From the NCBI GenBank assembly GCA_025463135.1, contig JAOAPY010000029.1, positions 1 through 64,000 of the forward strand: a stretch of 64,000 bases of DNA. Reading direction: 5' to 3'. The DNA comes from Acidobacteriota bacterium. GTDB taxonomy: Bacteria; Acidobacteriota; Blastocatellia; Pyrinomonadales; Pyrinomonadaceae. The notes beneath the pieces were generated by a model. That model was given only the letters and a program-made list of their open reading frames with translations, ran no database searches and was not told the origin of the DNA. Position numbers and translations under genes: made by a program. Below, in pieces: positions 42,403 to 51,552 of the stretch (positions within the stretch are counted from its first letter, which is position 1; each line of letters opens with the position of its first letter).

Positions 42403-43491
42403 CTACTGAGACGTACCCTGTGGTCCGACTTCGGCGATTGGTAAGCGGCCAAAGTTTGTTTCGATGCGCTGTGGCTTGCGAAAGATCATCCAGCATTTCC
42501 AGAGGGCGTGACCCCAGCCATAGGAACGGTAGGGCAAGCCCTGCTCGTGACAGAACCGTTCGACGATGACACTTACCTGCGGATAGTAAAAATGGCAGAG
42601 GTTCGGAAACAGGTGATGTTCAACCTGGTACTCGAGTCCCGAGCAGATCATGCGACCGATAAAGCCGGTGCGAAAGTTTACGGTCGTGGCCGTTTGCGAC
42701 AGCAGATGGTCCTCGTTTTTCAGATCGCGACGAATGTAGACCGCCTCGGCCGGTAAGTGTCCCGGGCCTAAAATAAAAAACGTCGCATAGCCCATCAGGC
42801 CAATGCGAACGATGTAGATCCAGAGTACCGACTTCCAGCCAAAGAAAAAAAGCGGCAGGATCATCGTCAACGAAAAATGAAGCACGAGGGCGCCGAGATC
42901 GATGAAGTGAGCACGTTTGCGCCGCTTCGAATCCAGCAGCGATTTAAAGACGTACGTCAGGCCCAGCCGTTGGGTCTGAAACCCATAAAGGAACAACGCA
43001 ATCGGAAACGCCAGCCATTGAAATTTTTCGTAGTAGATTCGACGCAGTCCGCTGCTGCGATCCAGATCTTCTTCGGTAACCGCAAACCAGGGTGAAAGGT
43101 CGGCATCAAAATCCACCCCAATAACATTTGGCGAAGGATGATGAATGGCGATGTGCTGGTTCCACCAGTAGGTGGCTGAGAAGCCGAGAAAAAATGGATA
43201 GCCAAAGTAAGTGAGCCAGTCATTGACCCATTTCTTATCGCTGGTGGCGTTGTGTGATGAGGTATGAGTGCTGGTGCCGACGCCGATGGATCCGGCAGTG
43301 GAAATTATGATTGCGCAAATTCGCACCCACGGATTGGCCGCTGCGATAAAGACATACATGCCCCCGGCCGCCAGAAAAAGCTTGAAGAGCATTTCCAACA
43401 CAACCTTGACGGGTTGCTTTTCATAAAAACCGCGCTCGACCAATTCTTTACGCAGCAGAGCCAGTGAACCGTTAGAACCGTTATCAGTCAT
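42403..43491 (-). CDS. Membrane fatty acid desaturase (front-end type, no cytochrome b5 domain)
   Basis: A 362-residue di-iron desaturase. The three histidine boxes are HTSSHN (~96-101), WNQHIAIHH (~127-135) and EYQVEHHLFP (~307-316); the Gln in QVEHH is typical of front-end/delta-type enzymes. Hydrophobic helices lie at ~37-75 and ~215-260. No cytochrome b5 is fused, so an external electron donor is needed. It would insert a double bond in membrane acyl chains. There is no desaturase operator or FadR site nearby. It is a single gene. Confidence 0.88.
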   Translation of the reverse strand: MTDNGSNGSLALLRKELVERGFYEKQPVKVVLEMLFKLFLAAGGMYVFIAAANPWVRICAIIISTAGSIGVGTSTHTSSHNATSDKKWVNDWLTYFGYPFFLGFSATYWWNQHIAIHHPSPNVIGVDFDADLSPWFAVTEEDLDRSSGLRRIYYEKFQWLAFPIALFLYGFQTQRLGLTYVFKSLLDSKRRKRAHFIDLGALVLHFSLTMILPLFFFGWKSVLWIYIVRIGLMGYATFFILGPGHLPAEAVYIRRDLKNEDHLLSQTATTVNFRTGFIGRMICSGLEYQVEHHLFPNLCHFYYPQVSVIVERFCHEQGLPYRSYGWGHALWKCWMIFRKPQRIETNFGRLPIAEVGPQGTSQ

Positions 43492-43675
43492 ATGAATCCC
43501 CGGGTAGATTATTAGGTGCCGATCTTAGCGCTGATGGAGATTTAGGCGGGTAATAGTTGTGTAAGAGTTTAGGCGGCAGAAGATTTATCGAGCCTTTGCG
43601 ACTTAGCGCCTTGGCGGGAAAGGTTTTTATAACAACTGGAACGATGTTCCCGCAAAGTAAGGTGGCTTTTGGAGA

Positions 43676-45388
43676 TCACCGCAGCGCCTGGTCTACCGAC
43701 GACGAATCATCCAGCAGGATCCACTCAATAATGGAAAGCGGCAAGCTGCCATTCTTGATCAGATCATCGTGGAACCGGCCCAGGCGAAAGTTCGTTCCCT
43801 GCTGGTCGCGATACTTTCCGAGCAGTCGCATGATCTGCCACTTGCCGGTCATGTAAGTGATCTTTTGCGTGGGATTGGCGGCGGCGCCGGCGGCCTCGCC
43901 TTCGGCAGCTTCGCGATCGAGACCACCCGCTTCCATAAAATATTTCACTGCCTGTTCAAAGGTCCATTTGCCGGTGTGCAGATTCACATCCACGCCAATG
44001 CGCGCGGCGCGATAACGCGAAAGTCGCAGCACTTGTCCCTGTGACGCCGAGTTCACCGGATAAAGCCCGAGGCGCGACAACATCTCTTCGCCGTAAAGCG
44101 CCCAACCTTCGATTAAAATGTTGTCCGAATGCTGGCGGCGAATCTCGTTCGTCAGGTGATTGGCGATTGAGAGCTGTAGAAAGTGACCGGGAATTCCTTC
44201 GTGACCGAGAATCGGGCGCGGGTCTTCGATGGCGGCGCGGATATAAAAGTTTTTGCTCGCTGGGTTGTAAGTGGGAATGAAGTAGAAACCACTCGCATCC
44301 TTATCGTAGACACCGGGCGCGTTCATAAAGCCGCCGGGGCTGGTGGGCTTAAACGCTTCGGGCAGCTGACGAATTTCAAAGCGACCGAGATACGAAGGCA
44401 GCGTGACCAGGTTCTTTTCCTTTAGAAAATTGATCATCTCTGCTGCGCGACTTTCATACGCCTTAAGAAACGCTTCCTGGTCTTTGGGCACGTTCGCACT
44501 GCGGGCCGGATTCGGATCGGCCAGCGATGGATCGGGCAGCATCGATTCCAGTCCGCGATAACGTCCCAGTTCTGCCTGGCCCAGCATCTCGAGTTGCTTG
44601 GCATCCAGCGGCAACAAATAAACGTTCTTCAAAAGATAGTTATAGTTTTCTTCGCCCATCGGTTTGAATGGCACCATGCCGGGCAGACGCCTTTCCAACC
44701 AATCCGCATAGCCGTGAATGGACACCAGGGCCTCGTCACGGGCCTTGACCAACTCGTTCTTTTCGGCCGGCGTTAGATCCTTTGTCAGCGTCATCAAGCT
44801 GTCGGTAAATAGTGTGTCGATGGAGCGCGCTGAATCGATCGCCAGCTGCGCGTAAAGCCGGACCGGTTTGTTGAGATTGTGTTTGCCAAGTTCGATAACG
44901 AAAGGCATCTGCTTCAAACGTGCCGTGGCCGACAGCGCACGATTGCGCGGAGTGTCGTATTCCTTCTTGAGCAGCGAAAAGACTCCGTTGCTGCATTCGT
45001 TGACGTAGACCTGCGGGTCGGTCTCTTCAAAATCGATCACGCGATCAAAGAAAGTCACGTTTTCCAGTTGCGAGCGAAACAGCAGCCAATCAATCCGATC
45101 GTCCTTACTCCATTTCTCGGTCTGCATACCGCGCACCTTGCCGAGCACTTCCTTCACATGCAGGCGCCGGCCCAGCAGTGATGCGAGCGAGTAGTCGGTC
45201 AGCTTGTTGTCCCAGGTATGCAAACCAGCGTCGCTGGAAAAGACGGGATAATTCTGATTGCGCCAGTTGTAGTAATCCTGTGCCAGCCGCTGCAGATCGG
45301 CGGGCGTCTTTGGATCCTGGGCGAGGACCAAATTGGATGAAATCAACATGATAAAGAGCGCGACAATGAACAAAGTAATTAGTCTCAT
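43676..45388 (-). CDS. DUF885 family exported protein (predicted metallopeptidase-like)
   Basis: About 570 residues with a signal peptide (ITLFIVALFIMLISSNLVLAQ). The DUF885 landmark HEGIPGHFLQLSIANH, with its HExxxGH metal-binding pattern, is near 395-410, and YGEEMLSRLGLY follows as the probable third-ligand helix. The fold is all-helical and related to M2/M3-type peptidases, but activity is not shown for most members. It would act in the periplasm. Single gene, flanked by repeats on both sides. Confidence 0.88.
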   Translation of the reverse strand: MRLITLFIVALFIMLISSNLVLAQDPKTPADLQRLAQDYYNWRNQNYPVFSSDAGLHTWDNKLTDYSLASLLGRRLHVKEVLGKVRGMQTEKWSKDDRIDWLLFRSQLENVTFFDRVIDFEETDPQVYVNECSNGVFSLLKKEYDTPRNRALSATARLKQMPFVIELGKHNLNKPVRLYAQLAIDSARSIDTLFTDSLMTLTKDLTPAEKNELVKARDEALVSIHGYADWLERRLPGMVPFKPMGEENYNYLLKNVYLLPLDAKQLEMLGQAELGRYRGLESMLPDPSLADPNPARSANVPKDQEAFLKAYESRAAEMINFLKEKNLVTLPSYLGRFEIRQLPEAFKPTSPGGFMNAPGVYDKDASGFYFIPTYNPASKNFYIRAAIEDPRPILGHEGIPGHFLQLSIANHLTNEIRRQHSDNILIEGWALYGEEMLSRLGLYPVNSASQGQVLRLSRYRAARIGVDVNLHTGKWTFEQAVKYFMEAGGLDREAAEGEAAGAAANPTQKITYMTGKWQIMRLLGKYRDQQGTNFRLGRFHDDLIKNGSLPLSIIEWILLDDSSSVDQALR

Positions 45389-45556
45389 CTATTAGCCTCT
45401 ACGATAAAAGTGCAAACGATCTGACGTCAAGCGACCCGTCTCACAGGTTAGCATCCGTTTAGGTGGACCGCGAAACGAGCCCCAGCAATGCGCCTACCGG
45501 AAGGTGGAGGATCTGAAAAGGGCCCCCGCTGCCGCAGGCGGTATTGGGCGCAAAAG

Positions 45557-46516
45557 TTATTTTGGTTTCATCAAAGCCCTTGCGTTCCGCTTTAAGCCGG
45601 CAAGTTTCGCGCGTTTCATCGAGCTCTTACGAAATCGCTGGGCGTAACTCTCCGGGGTCAGTTCCAGCACTTCGGATAGATTTGCCGAGATATTGCCGGG
45701 GCGTGGCTCGAAACGTGTTTCACTGGTCGCCTGTTCGAAGCGGTTCCAGGGACAAACATCCTGACAGATGTCGCAGCCATAGAACCAACCCTCCATCCTG
45801 GTTTCGATCTCCTGCGGAAGCTCGGGCGAGCGCAGCTCGATCGTCGCATACGAGATGCATCGGGTTGAATCGACCACGTAGGGTTCAGTGATGGCGCCGG
45901 TCGGGCAGGCGTCGATGCATAGCGTGCAAGCGCCGCAGTGATCCGCGACCTGCTTCGTATCGTATTCAAGCTCGAGATTCAACAACAGCTCGCCAACAAA
46001 AACCCAGGAACCATGCTCCGGTGTAATCAGGTTCGTATGTTTACCAAGCCAGCCGAGCCCGGCACGCACGGCCCAGGCCTTGTCCATCATCGGTTGAATG
46101 TCGACACAGACTTTACCTTCTGCCTGCGGCACTTCTTCGCGAATCCAATTCAGGAGCGACTTTAGTTTAGCCCCAACGACGTCGTGGTAATCCTCTCCCC
46201 AGGCATAGCGCGAGATCTTGCCTGTACCTGCAAGGTTTGCGTGCCGATGGTCCGTATAATAATTGTGCGTCACCACGATGACTGACCTGGCCGAAGGGAA
46301 AAGTTCACGCGGATCAGTGCGTCCATTCGTGTCCCGTTCCATCCATCCCATCGCGCCTGCATAACCACGCGCCAGCCATTCCTGCAGTCGCTCGCGCTCG
46401 GGAAGGAGGGCTTCGGCGCGAACGATTCCCACCTTCTCAAAGCCTTCTGCCATGGCTCGCTCTTTGATCTTCGCGGAGAGCAGGCGCGGATCGGTGCTGT
46501 TAAGAGTGTGTGTCAT
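45557..46516 (-). CDS. queG: Epoxyqueuosine reductase
   Basis: From ATG 46516 the protein is ~319 residues, the family's usual length. It reduces epoxyqueuosine to queuosine at the wobble position of tRNA using a corrinoid cofactor and two [4Fe-4S] clusters. The cluster ligands are in CGACTLCIDACPTGAI and CDICQDVCPWNRF; VTHNYYTDHRHANLAGTGKISRYAWGEDYH is the conserved corrinoid-side segment. The frame stays open to 46660, but the extra 48 residues (PLARGHTGPRTN) are repeat-like and unlike family starts. No other queuosine gene is in the window. Confidence 0.93.
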   Translation of the reverse strand: MTHTLNSTDPRLLSAKIKERAMAEGFEKVGIVRAEALLPERERLQEWLARGYAGAMGWMERDTNGRTDPRELFPSARSVIVVTHNYYTDHRHANLAGTGKISRYAWGEDYHDVVGAKLKSLLNWIREEVPQAEGKVCVDIQPMMDKAWAVRAGLGWLGKHTNLITPEHGSWVFVGELLLNLELEYDTKQVADHCGACTLCIDACPTGAITEPYVVDSTRCISYATIELRSPELPQEIETRMEGWFYGCDICQDVCPWNRFEQATSETRFEPRPGNISANLSEVLELTPESYAQRFRKSSMKRAKLAGLKRNARALMKPK

Positions 46517-46713
46517 CGACTGCGAGGAATTGTAGTCGATGATCTGAAACGATTCGAGTCGTGTGGGTAAAGTGTTTGTACGCGGACCTGTGTGTCCTCG
46601 TGCCAAAGGAAGACAGGGACCGATAACACAACTGTTAGCTTTCGCGCGACGCGTTGGCATTCAACGTCACTCGTAAGCTAACAACCTGCGTTACTGAAAT
46701 CTTAGCCCGGCCC

Positions 46714-47202
46714 TTAGTCGATCTTTTGCAGTGTGATCGTGATCATGGGCGTGTTGCCGGCAGTGCGGTTGTAAGAGACCCAGTAGCCGGCCTTGGCATA
46801 CCGAACCATTTTGTACATTGAACCGTCTGCCTTTGGCTCAATTTCCGCGCCCATGACGGTCTTGCAAGTCGGTACACCGGGCGCTCCGGAACTGAAGTCG
46901 ACGGAAAGAACAGAAACCTTGTGCGTCTTGTCATAAACTATCTGGGTAGTTTCCTGTTCGCTGAAAATGTAGAAGTCCTGCTCGTCGCCCTTGTCCTTTG
47001 GGTTACCAAGTTTCTTGCGGGCCTCTTCGGTTGTCATGCCGATCTGCACGCCGCGGTATTCGCGAAACACAGGGTTCTCTTCCTCAGCCCCGCCGGCTCT
47101 TTTTTGGGCAGGGGACAGCGTAGGACAAAGACAGGTTAGAGCAGTTACGACGAACACCGCCGTGAGCAACCGCGTTGCTGAAGTTCCTAAAATACGGGCC
47201 AT
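46714..47202 (-). CDS. Secreted small protein of unknown function
   Basis: 162 residues with a signal peptide at ~1-32 (LLTAVFVVTALTCLCPTLSPAQ). The mature part opens with FREYRGVQIGMTTEEARKKLGNPKDKG, a motif like the SmpA/OmlA (BamE) or DUF fold in which a Gly-Met-Thr loop precedes an Ala-rich helix, then short strands. I cannot assign a function; a small envelope accessory role is the best guess. It has a good GGAGAAA site before ATG 47202. Confidence 0.75.
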   Translation of the reverse strand: MARILGTSATRLLTAVFVVTALTCLCPTLSPAQKRAGGAEEENPVFREYRGVQIGMTTEEARKKLGNPKDKGDEQDFYIFSEQETTQIVYDKTHKVSVLSVDFSSGAPGVPTCKTVMGAEIEPKADGSMYKMVRYAKAGYWVSYNRTAGNTPMITITLQKID

Positions 47203-47512
47203 GTGGTTTCTCCTTTCGAAGAATTTTTCGGCTTGAGCGCTCGTGCGTGGGCGCGCGAGCCGGAAAACAATTGGGCGAGAAGTTGACTGCCGGGCAGTAG
47301 CCTGAAGAATCCAAGCGGCGGGACAATAATCCGAAACAGCTCCTTAAGTCAAATTTTTTTGACATCATCCCTGCCGGAAGTTGCGGCCCTTTGGACCCCA
47401 ATTGTTCCCAACTTTCAGCCAATGTGGCGGCGCGGTCTTGACTGGGATCACTGTTTTGGCATAGAAGCAGGTCACGCGTTCTATCAAATCCCCATTAAGG
47501 AGTCCCAGGCTT

Positions 47513-48472
47513 ATGAAAAAAATTCTCGCGCTCGTCACTTTTTTGATTGTGGCCGCAGCGTGCAGCACCGAGCCGCCCGCCGGGCCTACGTCAAATGCGA
47601 ACAACGCAACACCAGCGACCTCGACCACTCTTTCCGAAGCGGATGCTATCGCTAAAGAAAAGGCAACTTGGGATGCTATCAAGAAGAAAGACTATGAAGC
47701 GTTCGGGAACATGCTGACCAGCGACTACATAGAGGTCGGCGGCGACGGTGTCTATGACAAGGCCGGTATCGTCGCCTACGTTAAGGACCTGGCGCTTACA
47801 GACGTCACCTACGCCGACTGGAAGTTGTTGCCCGTGGATAAAGACGCGGTGATCTTAACGTATAACGTAACCATCAAAGGGACTTTCAAGAACGCGGCAA
47901 TTCCTCCCGGTCCCTATCGAGCCTCGTCTGCCTGGGTAAATCGTGATGGCAAGTGGTTGGCCATCTTCTATCAGGAGACATTACCCAAAACCGGGCCATC
48001 GGCCGCGTCGCCGGCGGCCACTCCCGCCGCTAAGAGCGCCGCTACTCCCGCGGCCAAAGCCGCTGAAGTAACCACCGGGCCTGACGCCGAAGCGAACGAT
48101 AAACTGGTTTGGCAGGCCATCAAGAGCAAGAACTACGATGCGTTTGGCGCGATGCTGGCGCCAGATGCTGTCGAGATCGAAGCGGACGGAGTCTATGACA
48201 AGGCAGGAAGCGTCAAAGGCGTAAGCATGTTCGATCCTTCCAAGTTTGAATTGAGCGCCTGGAAAACGACGAAGTTTGATAGTGACGCATCGCTGGTGAC
48301 TTATCTGGTTACCATGCCCGGACCCAAACCCAGCCAGGAACGACACAGCACGATCTGGGTAAATCGCGCGGGTAAATGGTTGGCCCTTTTCCATCAGGGC
48401 TCACCCGTCGAGGCGCCGGCGTCATCGCCTGCAGCCAAGCCGGCGGCATCAGTGAAGCCTGCTTCGAAATAG
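47513..48472 (+). CDS. Lipoprotein with two NTF2/DUF4440-like domains
   Basis: 319 residues. The signal ends with the lipobox VAAACSTEPP, so it should be lipid-anchored. Two homologous domains lie at ~40-150 and ~190-295, each with the sequence pattern WDAIKKKDYEAFGNMLTSDYIEVGGDGVYDKAG and later NRDGKWLAIFYQ; an Ala/Pro/Lys-rich linker separates them. DUF4440/SnoaL folds bind small ligands or act in two-domain enzymes; no catalytic set is clear. AAGGAG lies 9-14 bases before the ATG. Confidence 0.82.
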   Translation: MKKILALVTFLIVAAACSTEPPAGPTSNANNATPATSTTLSEADAIAKEKATWDAIKKKDYEAFGNMLTSDYIEVGGDGVYDKAGIVAYVKDLALTDVTYADWKLLPVDKDAVILTYNVTIKGTFKNAAIPPGPYRASSAWVNRDGKWLAIFYQETLPKTGPSAASPAATPAAKSAATPAAKAAEVTTGPDAEANDKLVWQAIKSKNYDAFGAMLAPDAVEIEADGVYDKAGSVKGVSMFDPSKFELSAWKTTKFDSDASLVTYLVTMPGPKPSQERHSTIWVNRAGKWLALFHQGSPVEAPASSPAAKPAASVKPASK

Positions 48473-48530
48473 TAAAACGCACGCCACGGATGTAGGGCGG
48501 TGCTGGATTTCATGAGTCTGCGGCCGCTCG

Positions 48531-48632
48531 CTCCGTAGGAGCCGGATGTTTATAGCAATTGGCCCACCCAAACTACTTTCCAGATTATTTGGGGGCCCAT
48601 TGTCTATAAACATTTGGTCCCCACGGGACTGA
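48531..48632. repeat. Palindromic MITE-like element, family 1, copy C (short form)
   Basis: GCTCCGTAGGAGCCGGATGTTTATAGCAATTGG at the left pairs with CTATAAACATTTGGTCCCCACGGGACTGA at the right. The copy is ~100 bases, shorter than 23801-23963. It lies beyond the lipoprotein stop, before the converging AmrS gene. Confidence 0.75.
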
Positions 48633-48753
48633 GAACGCTTTTAAGCAGGCCTGTTTTGTTGCCACGGACAAGAGCAACTCGCTGACGGATCAGTAACTTC
48701 TATAGACTATTGAACCGTAGGTTTTGTCATGCTCAACTACACCTTACCGCCCT

Positions 48754-49836
48754 CTACACCCAAATTCCCGGTATGCGAGTCGCGCAGGACGGACACCTTC
48801 CGTCGTGCGCGACTTTCATTTGCTTAATCTGATAACCATATCGTTCAACCAGCAATTCATCGCACCCGGGACACCACGTATTCTCCCAACGACCCACCCG
48901 ACCCGGAAGGTTGCCGGCGTAGATGTATTTCAAGCCCGCCTCGCGACCAATCTCACAAACACGAATCAACTGCTCGGCGGTGGTGTTCGCGTTTTCCGTC
49001 ATGCGATAGTCCTGGTGAAACGCCGTCACGTGCCAGGGTATGTCTGGTGACACCGCGGCAATGAAATCCGCGGCGCTCTTTAACTCGTCCGCGGAATCGT
49101 TAAAGCCGGGAATCACGAGGGTCACAATCTCTTCCCAGAAACCACGGTCATGGGCCATCTTTACCGTGTCGAGAATGTTGTCGACGACGCCACCCAGCTG
49201 CCGGTAGTTCTTATCATTCATTGATTTCAAATCAATCTTGTAACAATCCGTCCAGGGACGAAGATAGTCGAGCACCTGTGGAGTAGCGTTGCCGTTGGAA
49301 ATGAAAGCGGTGCGAAAGCCCTGCGGCCGGGCTTTCTGGAAAACTTCAACCGCCCACTCGGCGGTAATCAATGGCTCGTTATAACTGCTGCCCACCATGG
49401 CTGCGCCATAAGCTTTAGCCATTGAGATTAAACGGTCCGCCGTAACGCGATTCGGAGTTGTCACCGCGCCATCATCGCGCAGGGCTTGTGACGTCAACCA
49501 ATTTTGACAATAGCCGCAATGCAAATCGCAACCAAGCATGCCGAATGTCAGGGTGTCGGATCCGGGCAGCACGTGAAAGAATGGTTTTTTCTCGGTGGGA
49601 TCACAGGCCAGTGTGGCCACATAGTTCATCGGTACGCGCAACTGTCCGCCTTCGTTGAAGCGGACTTTGCAGATGCCGCGCTTGCCTTCGTTGAGGAGAC
49701 AGCGGTGCCCGCAGGCGTAACAACGCAGGGCGTTGGCGGGCAAATGCTCTGTAACTTCCGCGGCCCCTTCGCCGGTCATCTCGTCGAGGATTTCAGCGAG
49801 TGAATTTGCGGTGGCGCTGAGCGGCATTGAAGGCAA
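48754..49836 (-). CDS. amrS: AmrS-type radical SAM protein (AmmeMemoRadiSam family)
   Basis: A 360-residue radical SAM enzyme with the cluster ligands Cys103, Cys107 and Cys110 in GCDLHCGYCQN. An N-terminal zinc-like CYACGHRC and a C-terminal CPGCDEL/CPSC pair are usual for the family. The segment ALACDPTEKKPFFHVLPGS is diagnostic. AmrS acts with AmrA/AmrB (AMMECR1 and Memo homologues) in an undefined radical modification; neither gene is visible here, so it is an orphan or the partners lie elsewhere. It is close to pyruvate formate-lyase activating enzymes but has no PFL nearby. Confidence 0.9.
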   Translation of the reverse strand: MPSMPLSATANSLAEILDEMTGEGAAEVTEHLPANALRCYACGHRCLLNEGKRGICKVRFNEGGQLRVPMNYVATLACDPTEKKPFFHVLPGSDTLTFGMLGCDLHCGYCQNWLTSQALRDDGAVTTPNRVTADRLISMAKAYGAAMVGSSYNEPLITAEWAVEVFQKARPQGFRTAFISNGNATPQVLDYLRPWTDCYKIDLKSMNDKNYRQLGGVVDNILDTVKMAHDRGFWEEIVTLVIPGFNDSADELKSAADFIAAVSPDIPWHVTAFHQDYRMTENANTTAEQLIRVCEIGREAGLKYIYAGNLPGRVGRWENTWCPGCDELLVERYGYQIKQMKVAHDGRCPSCATRIPGIWV

Positions 49837-49855
49837 TTCTCTACTTCAAATAATG

Positions 49856-49881
49856 GTCCGACAAACCTCCTCAGTTTGTCG
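49856..49881. repeat. Hairpin, CGACAAAC/GTTTGTCG family
   Basis: GTCCGACAAACCTCCTCAGTTTGTCG. Related copies are at 24119, 28408 and 29671-29721; a further half (TCGACAAACTTCGAG) follows at about 49916. It lies between two genes read toward lower coordinates. Confidence 0.6.
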
Positions 49882-49943
49882 ATGAGATACGCGAGGAACT
49901 ATTTTGAAGAGTCATCGACAAACTTCGAGCGACACTTGCGAAC

Positions 49944-50699
49944 TCAATGCGGAGGAATGTCGGAGGCGGACGCGATATGCAGGGCCTTCAGAATTCGTAC
50001 AGCCGCATCTTCTGCTGCAATCCGCATACGGTTTTCAATAATGGAGTTGTTGCCGCCGCCCGGGCCGGGTTCCATGACCACACCGCCCTGGCGGTAGTTC
50101 CCCTGATAACTCGTGCCCTGGGTTTTTATTTTTCCAGTCTCTGCCTCGAACACCATGTACTCAATGAAAACCGCCCTGAGATTACCGCCGTAAGAACCCA
50201 TCTGATCTTCGCCACGGAGATTGAGCCAAATCACGTAACCTTCTTTCGCGGCTTTGGCGCGGGTGCCGGCGTCACTGCGCGTCATTTCTTTGGTCACCAC
50301 TTCAACATTAACGCCGCTGGAATCCTTGAGGCGCGCGGTACAACTTTGCAGGACGACATCGTAGAGATAGAGCGGCACGCCGACGAAGACATCGCCACGG
50401 TTAGCGCCCACCAGCAAACTTACTCGCGGTTGATCGCTGCGAACAGGTTTCTCTTCGGGCTTTGCTTCCGGAGTAGGAGCACTGACGGGTGGTGACTTGG
50501 AACCTCGCCGGCCTGACTGTCCGAATGCTGACGCCGCCAGCAGGACGAAGAGAAGGAACACCACCGATCTGATAATGAGGTGATCGCACGCGCCGCTGCG
50601 GCCGGTGAATATTTGAGTGCTCGCTTTAAGCCCGGAAGAATTCACGGAAGTTACCTCTGCAGCTTGATATGACGAGAAAGGGAGAATTGGCGCGACCAT
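49944..50699 (-). CDS. Secreted protein of unknown function
   Basis: Up to 251 residues; the export segment is LIIRSVVFLLFVLLAASAFGQ at ~41-62, so the first ~40 residues (Ser-rich, poorly conserved in appearance) may not be translated and the real start may be lower, near 50580. The mature part has a Pro/Glu/Lys linker followed by ~150 residues with alternating strands (VSLLVGANRGDVFVGVPLYLYDVVLQ, YVIWLNLRG, FIEYMVFEAETGKIKTQGTSYQG). The family is unknown to me. It may be in an operon with nothing. Confidence 0.65.
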   Translation of the reverse strand: MVAPILPFSSYQAAEVTSVNSSGLKASTQIFTGRSGACDHLIIRSVVFLLFVLLAASAFGQSGRRGSKSPPVSAPTPEAKPEEKPVRSDQPRVSLLVGANRGDVFVGVPLYLYDVVLQSCTARLKDSSGVNVEVVTKEMTRSDAGTRAKAAKEGYVIWLNLRGEDQMGSYGGNLRAVFIEYMVFEAETGKIKTQGTSYQGNYRQGGVVMEPGPGGGNNSIIENRMRIAAEDAAVRILKALHIASASDIPPH

Positions 50700-50829
50700 T
50701 GTACCACCCTCGCAGCACGATTCTCAGCGCCAATTTGCTAAACTGCCTCCCGGATTCTCGACAGGTGTTTAGAGTACGGACCTCAGTCGGGTTTTAGCGA
50801 TAGCTTGCAAGAGGCGCGGAGAAATAATA

Positions 50830-51516
50830 TTGAGACCATTGGTAATAACCCGCGTGCGCGAGCAGGCACGCCTGATACGCTCCTTTGACCTCATGCCGGC
50901 GGGCGCTGAAACTACGCACGGCATCGCCTACGTCCCCGGCCAGGTTGCGGTCTTGCAGGCGCCCGGTGAAGAGCCTGCCTATTTTGCGCTGGCCAGCGCG
51001 CCTGAAGATCCGGAGCTGGAGGTTTTGGTCAAGAACAAAGCCGGCGCCGGCACGCGCATCTATGGCATGAGTGCAGGCGAACAAATTGATCTACTTGATA
51101 TCGCCGGTCACGGTTTCGATCTCGAATCTCAAAGGAACAAGGATCTGGTGTTCGTGGCAATGGGCACCGGCGTGGCGCCTTTGCGTTCGGCCTTGCGTCA
51201 TGTGTTAAAGCGCAAACCGGATTTTGGTCAGCTGGTAGTTTTGTATGGCGCGCGCACTCCCGACGATTTTTGTTTCCGCACCGAGACTGAAGAGTGGGAA
51301 GCAGTGGGAGTGGAACTGCGTCAGGTAGTCTCACGTCCCGATGGCCACGACTGGTCCGGGCCCACCGGCTACGTGCAGTCGCTGTTGGACCACGTCCTGC
51401 CTGACCTGCATTCTCCCATCGCATTGATCTGCGGCTCGCTGGAAATGATGGGCCAGACCCGCGACCGCCTGCAGCAGATGGGCTTCAAGCCAAACGAAAT
51501 TCTGACGAATTACTAG
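50830..51516 (+). CDS. Ferredoxin-NADP reductase-like FAD/NAD-binding oxidoreductase
   Basis: A 228-residue single flavoprotein of the FNR fold. The N-terminal FAD barrel has YFALASAPEDPELEVLVKN (the R-x-Y-S motif is replaced by Y-F-A-L-A-S), and the NAD(P) half has MGTGVAPLRSAL and YGARTPDDFCF; it ends near CGSLEMMGQTRDRLQQMGF, the NADH-reductase tail. No iron-sulphur domain is fused, so a partner is needed. The start TTG 50830 has GGAG eight bases upstream. The partner and the role cannot be read from the neighbourhood. Confidence 0.82.
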   Translation: MRPLVITRVREQARLIRSFDLMPAGAETTHGIAYVPGQVAVLQAPGEEPAYFALASAPEDPELEVLVKNKAGAGTRIYGMSAGEQIDLLDIAGHGFDLESQRNKDLVFVAMGTGVAPLRSALRHVLKRKPDFGQLVVLYGARTPDDFCFRTETEEWEAVGVELRQVVSRPDGHDWSGPTGYVQSLLDHVLPDLHSPIALICGSLEMMGQTRDRLQQMGFKPNEILTNY

Positions 51517-51552
51517 GATGCGGAAATCTCGAGGTGGAGGTGGAAGCAAAGC

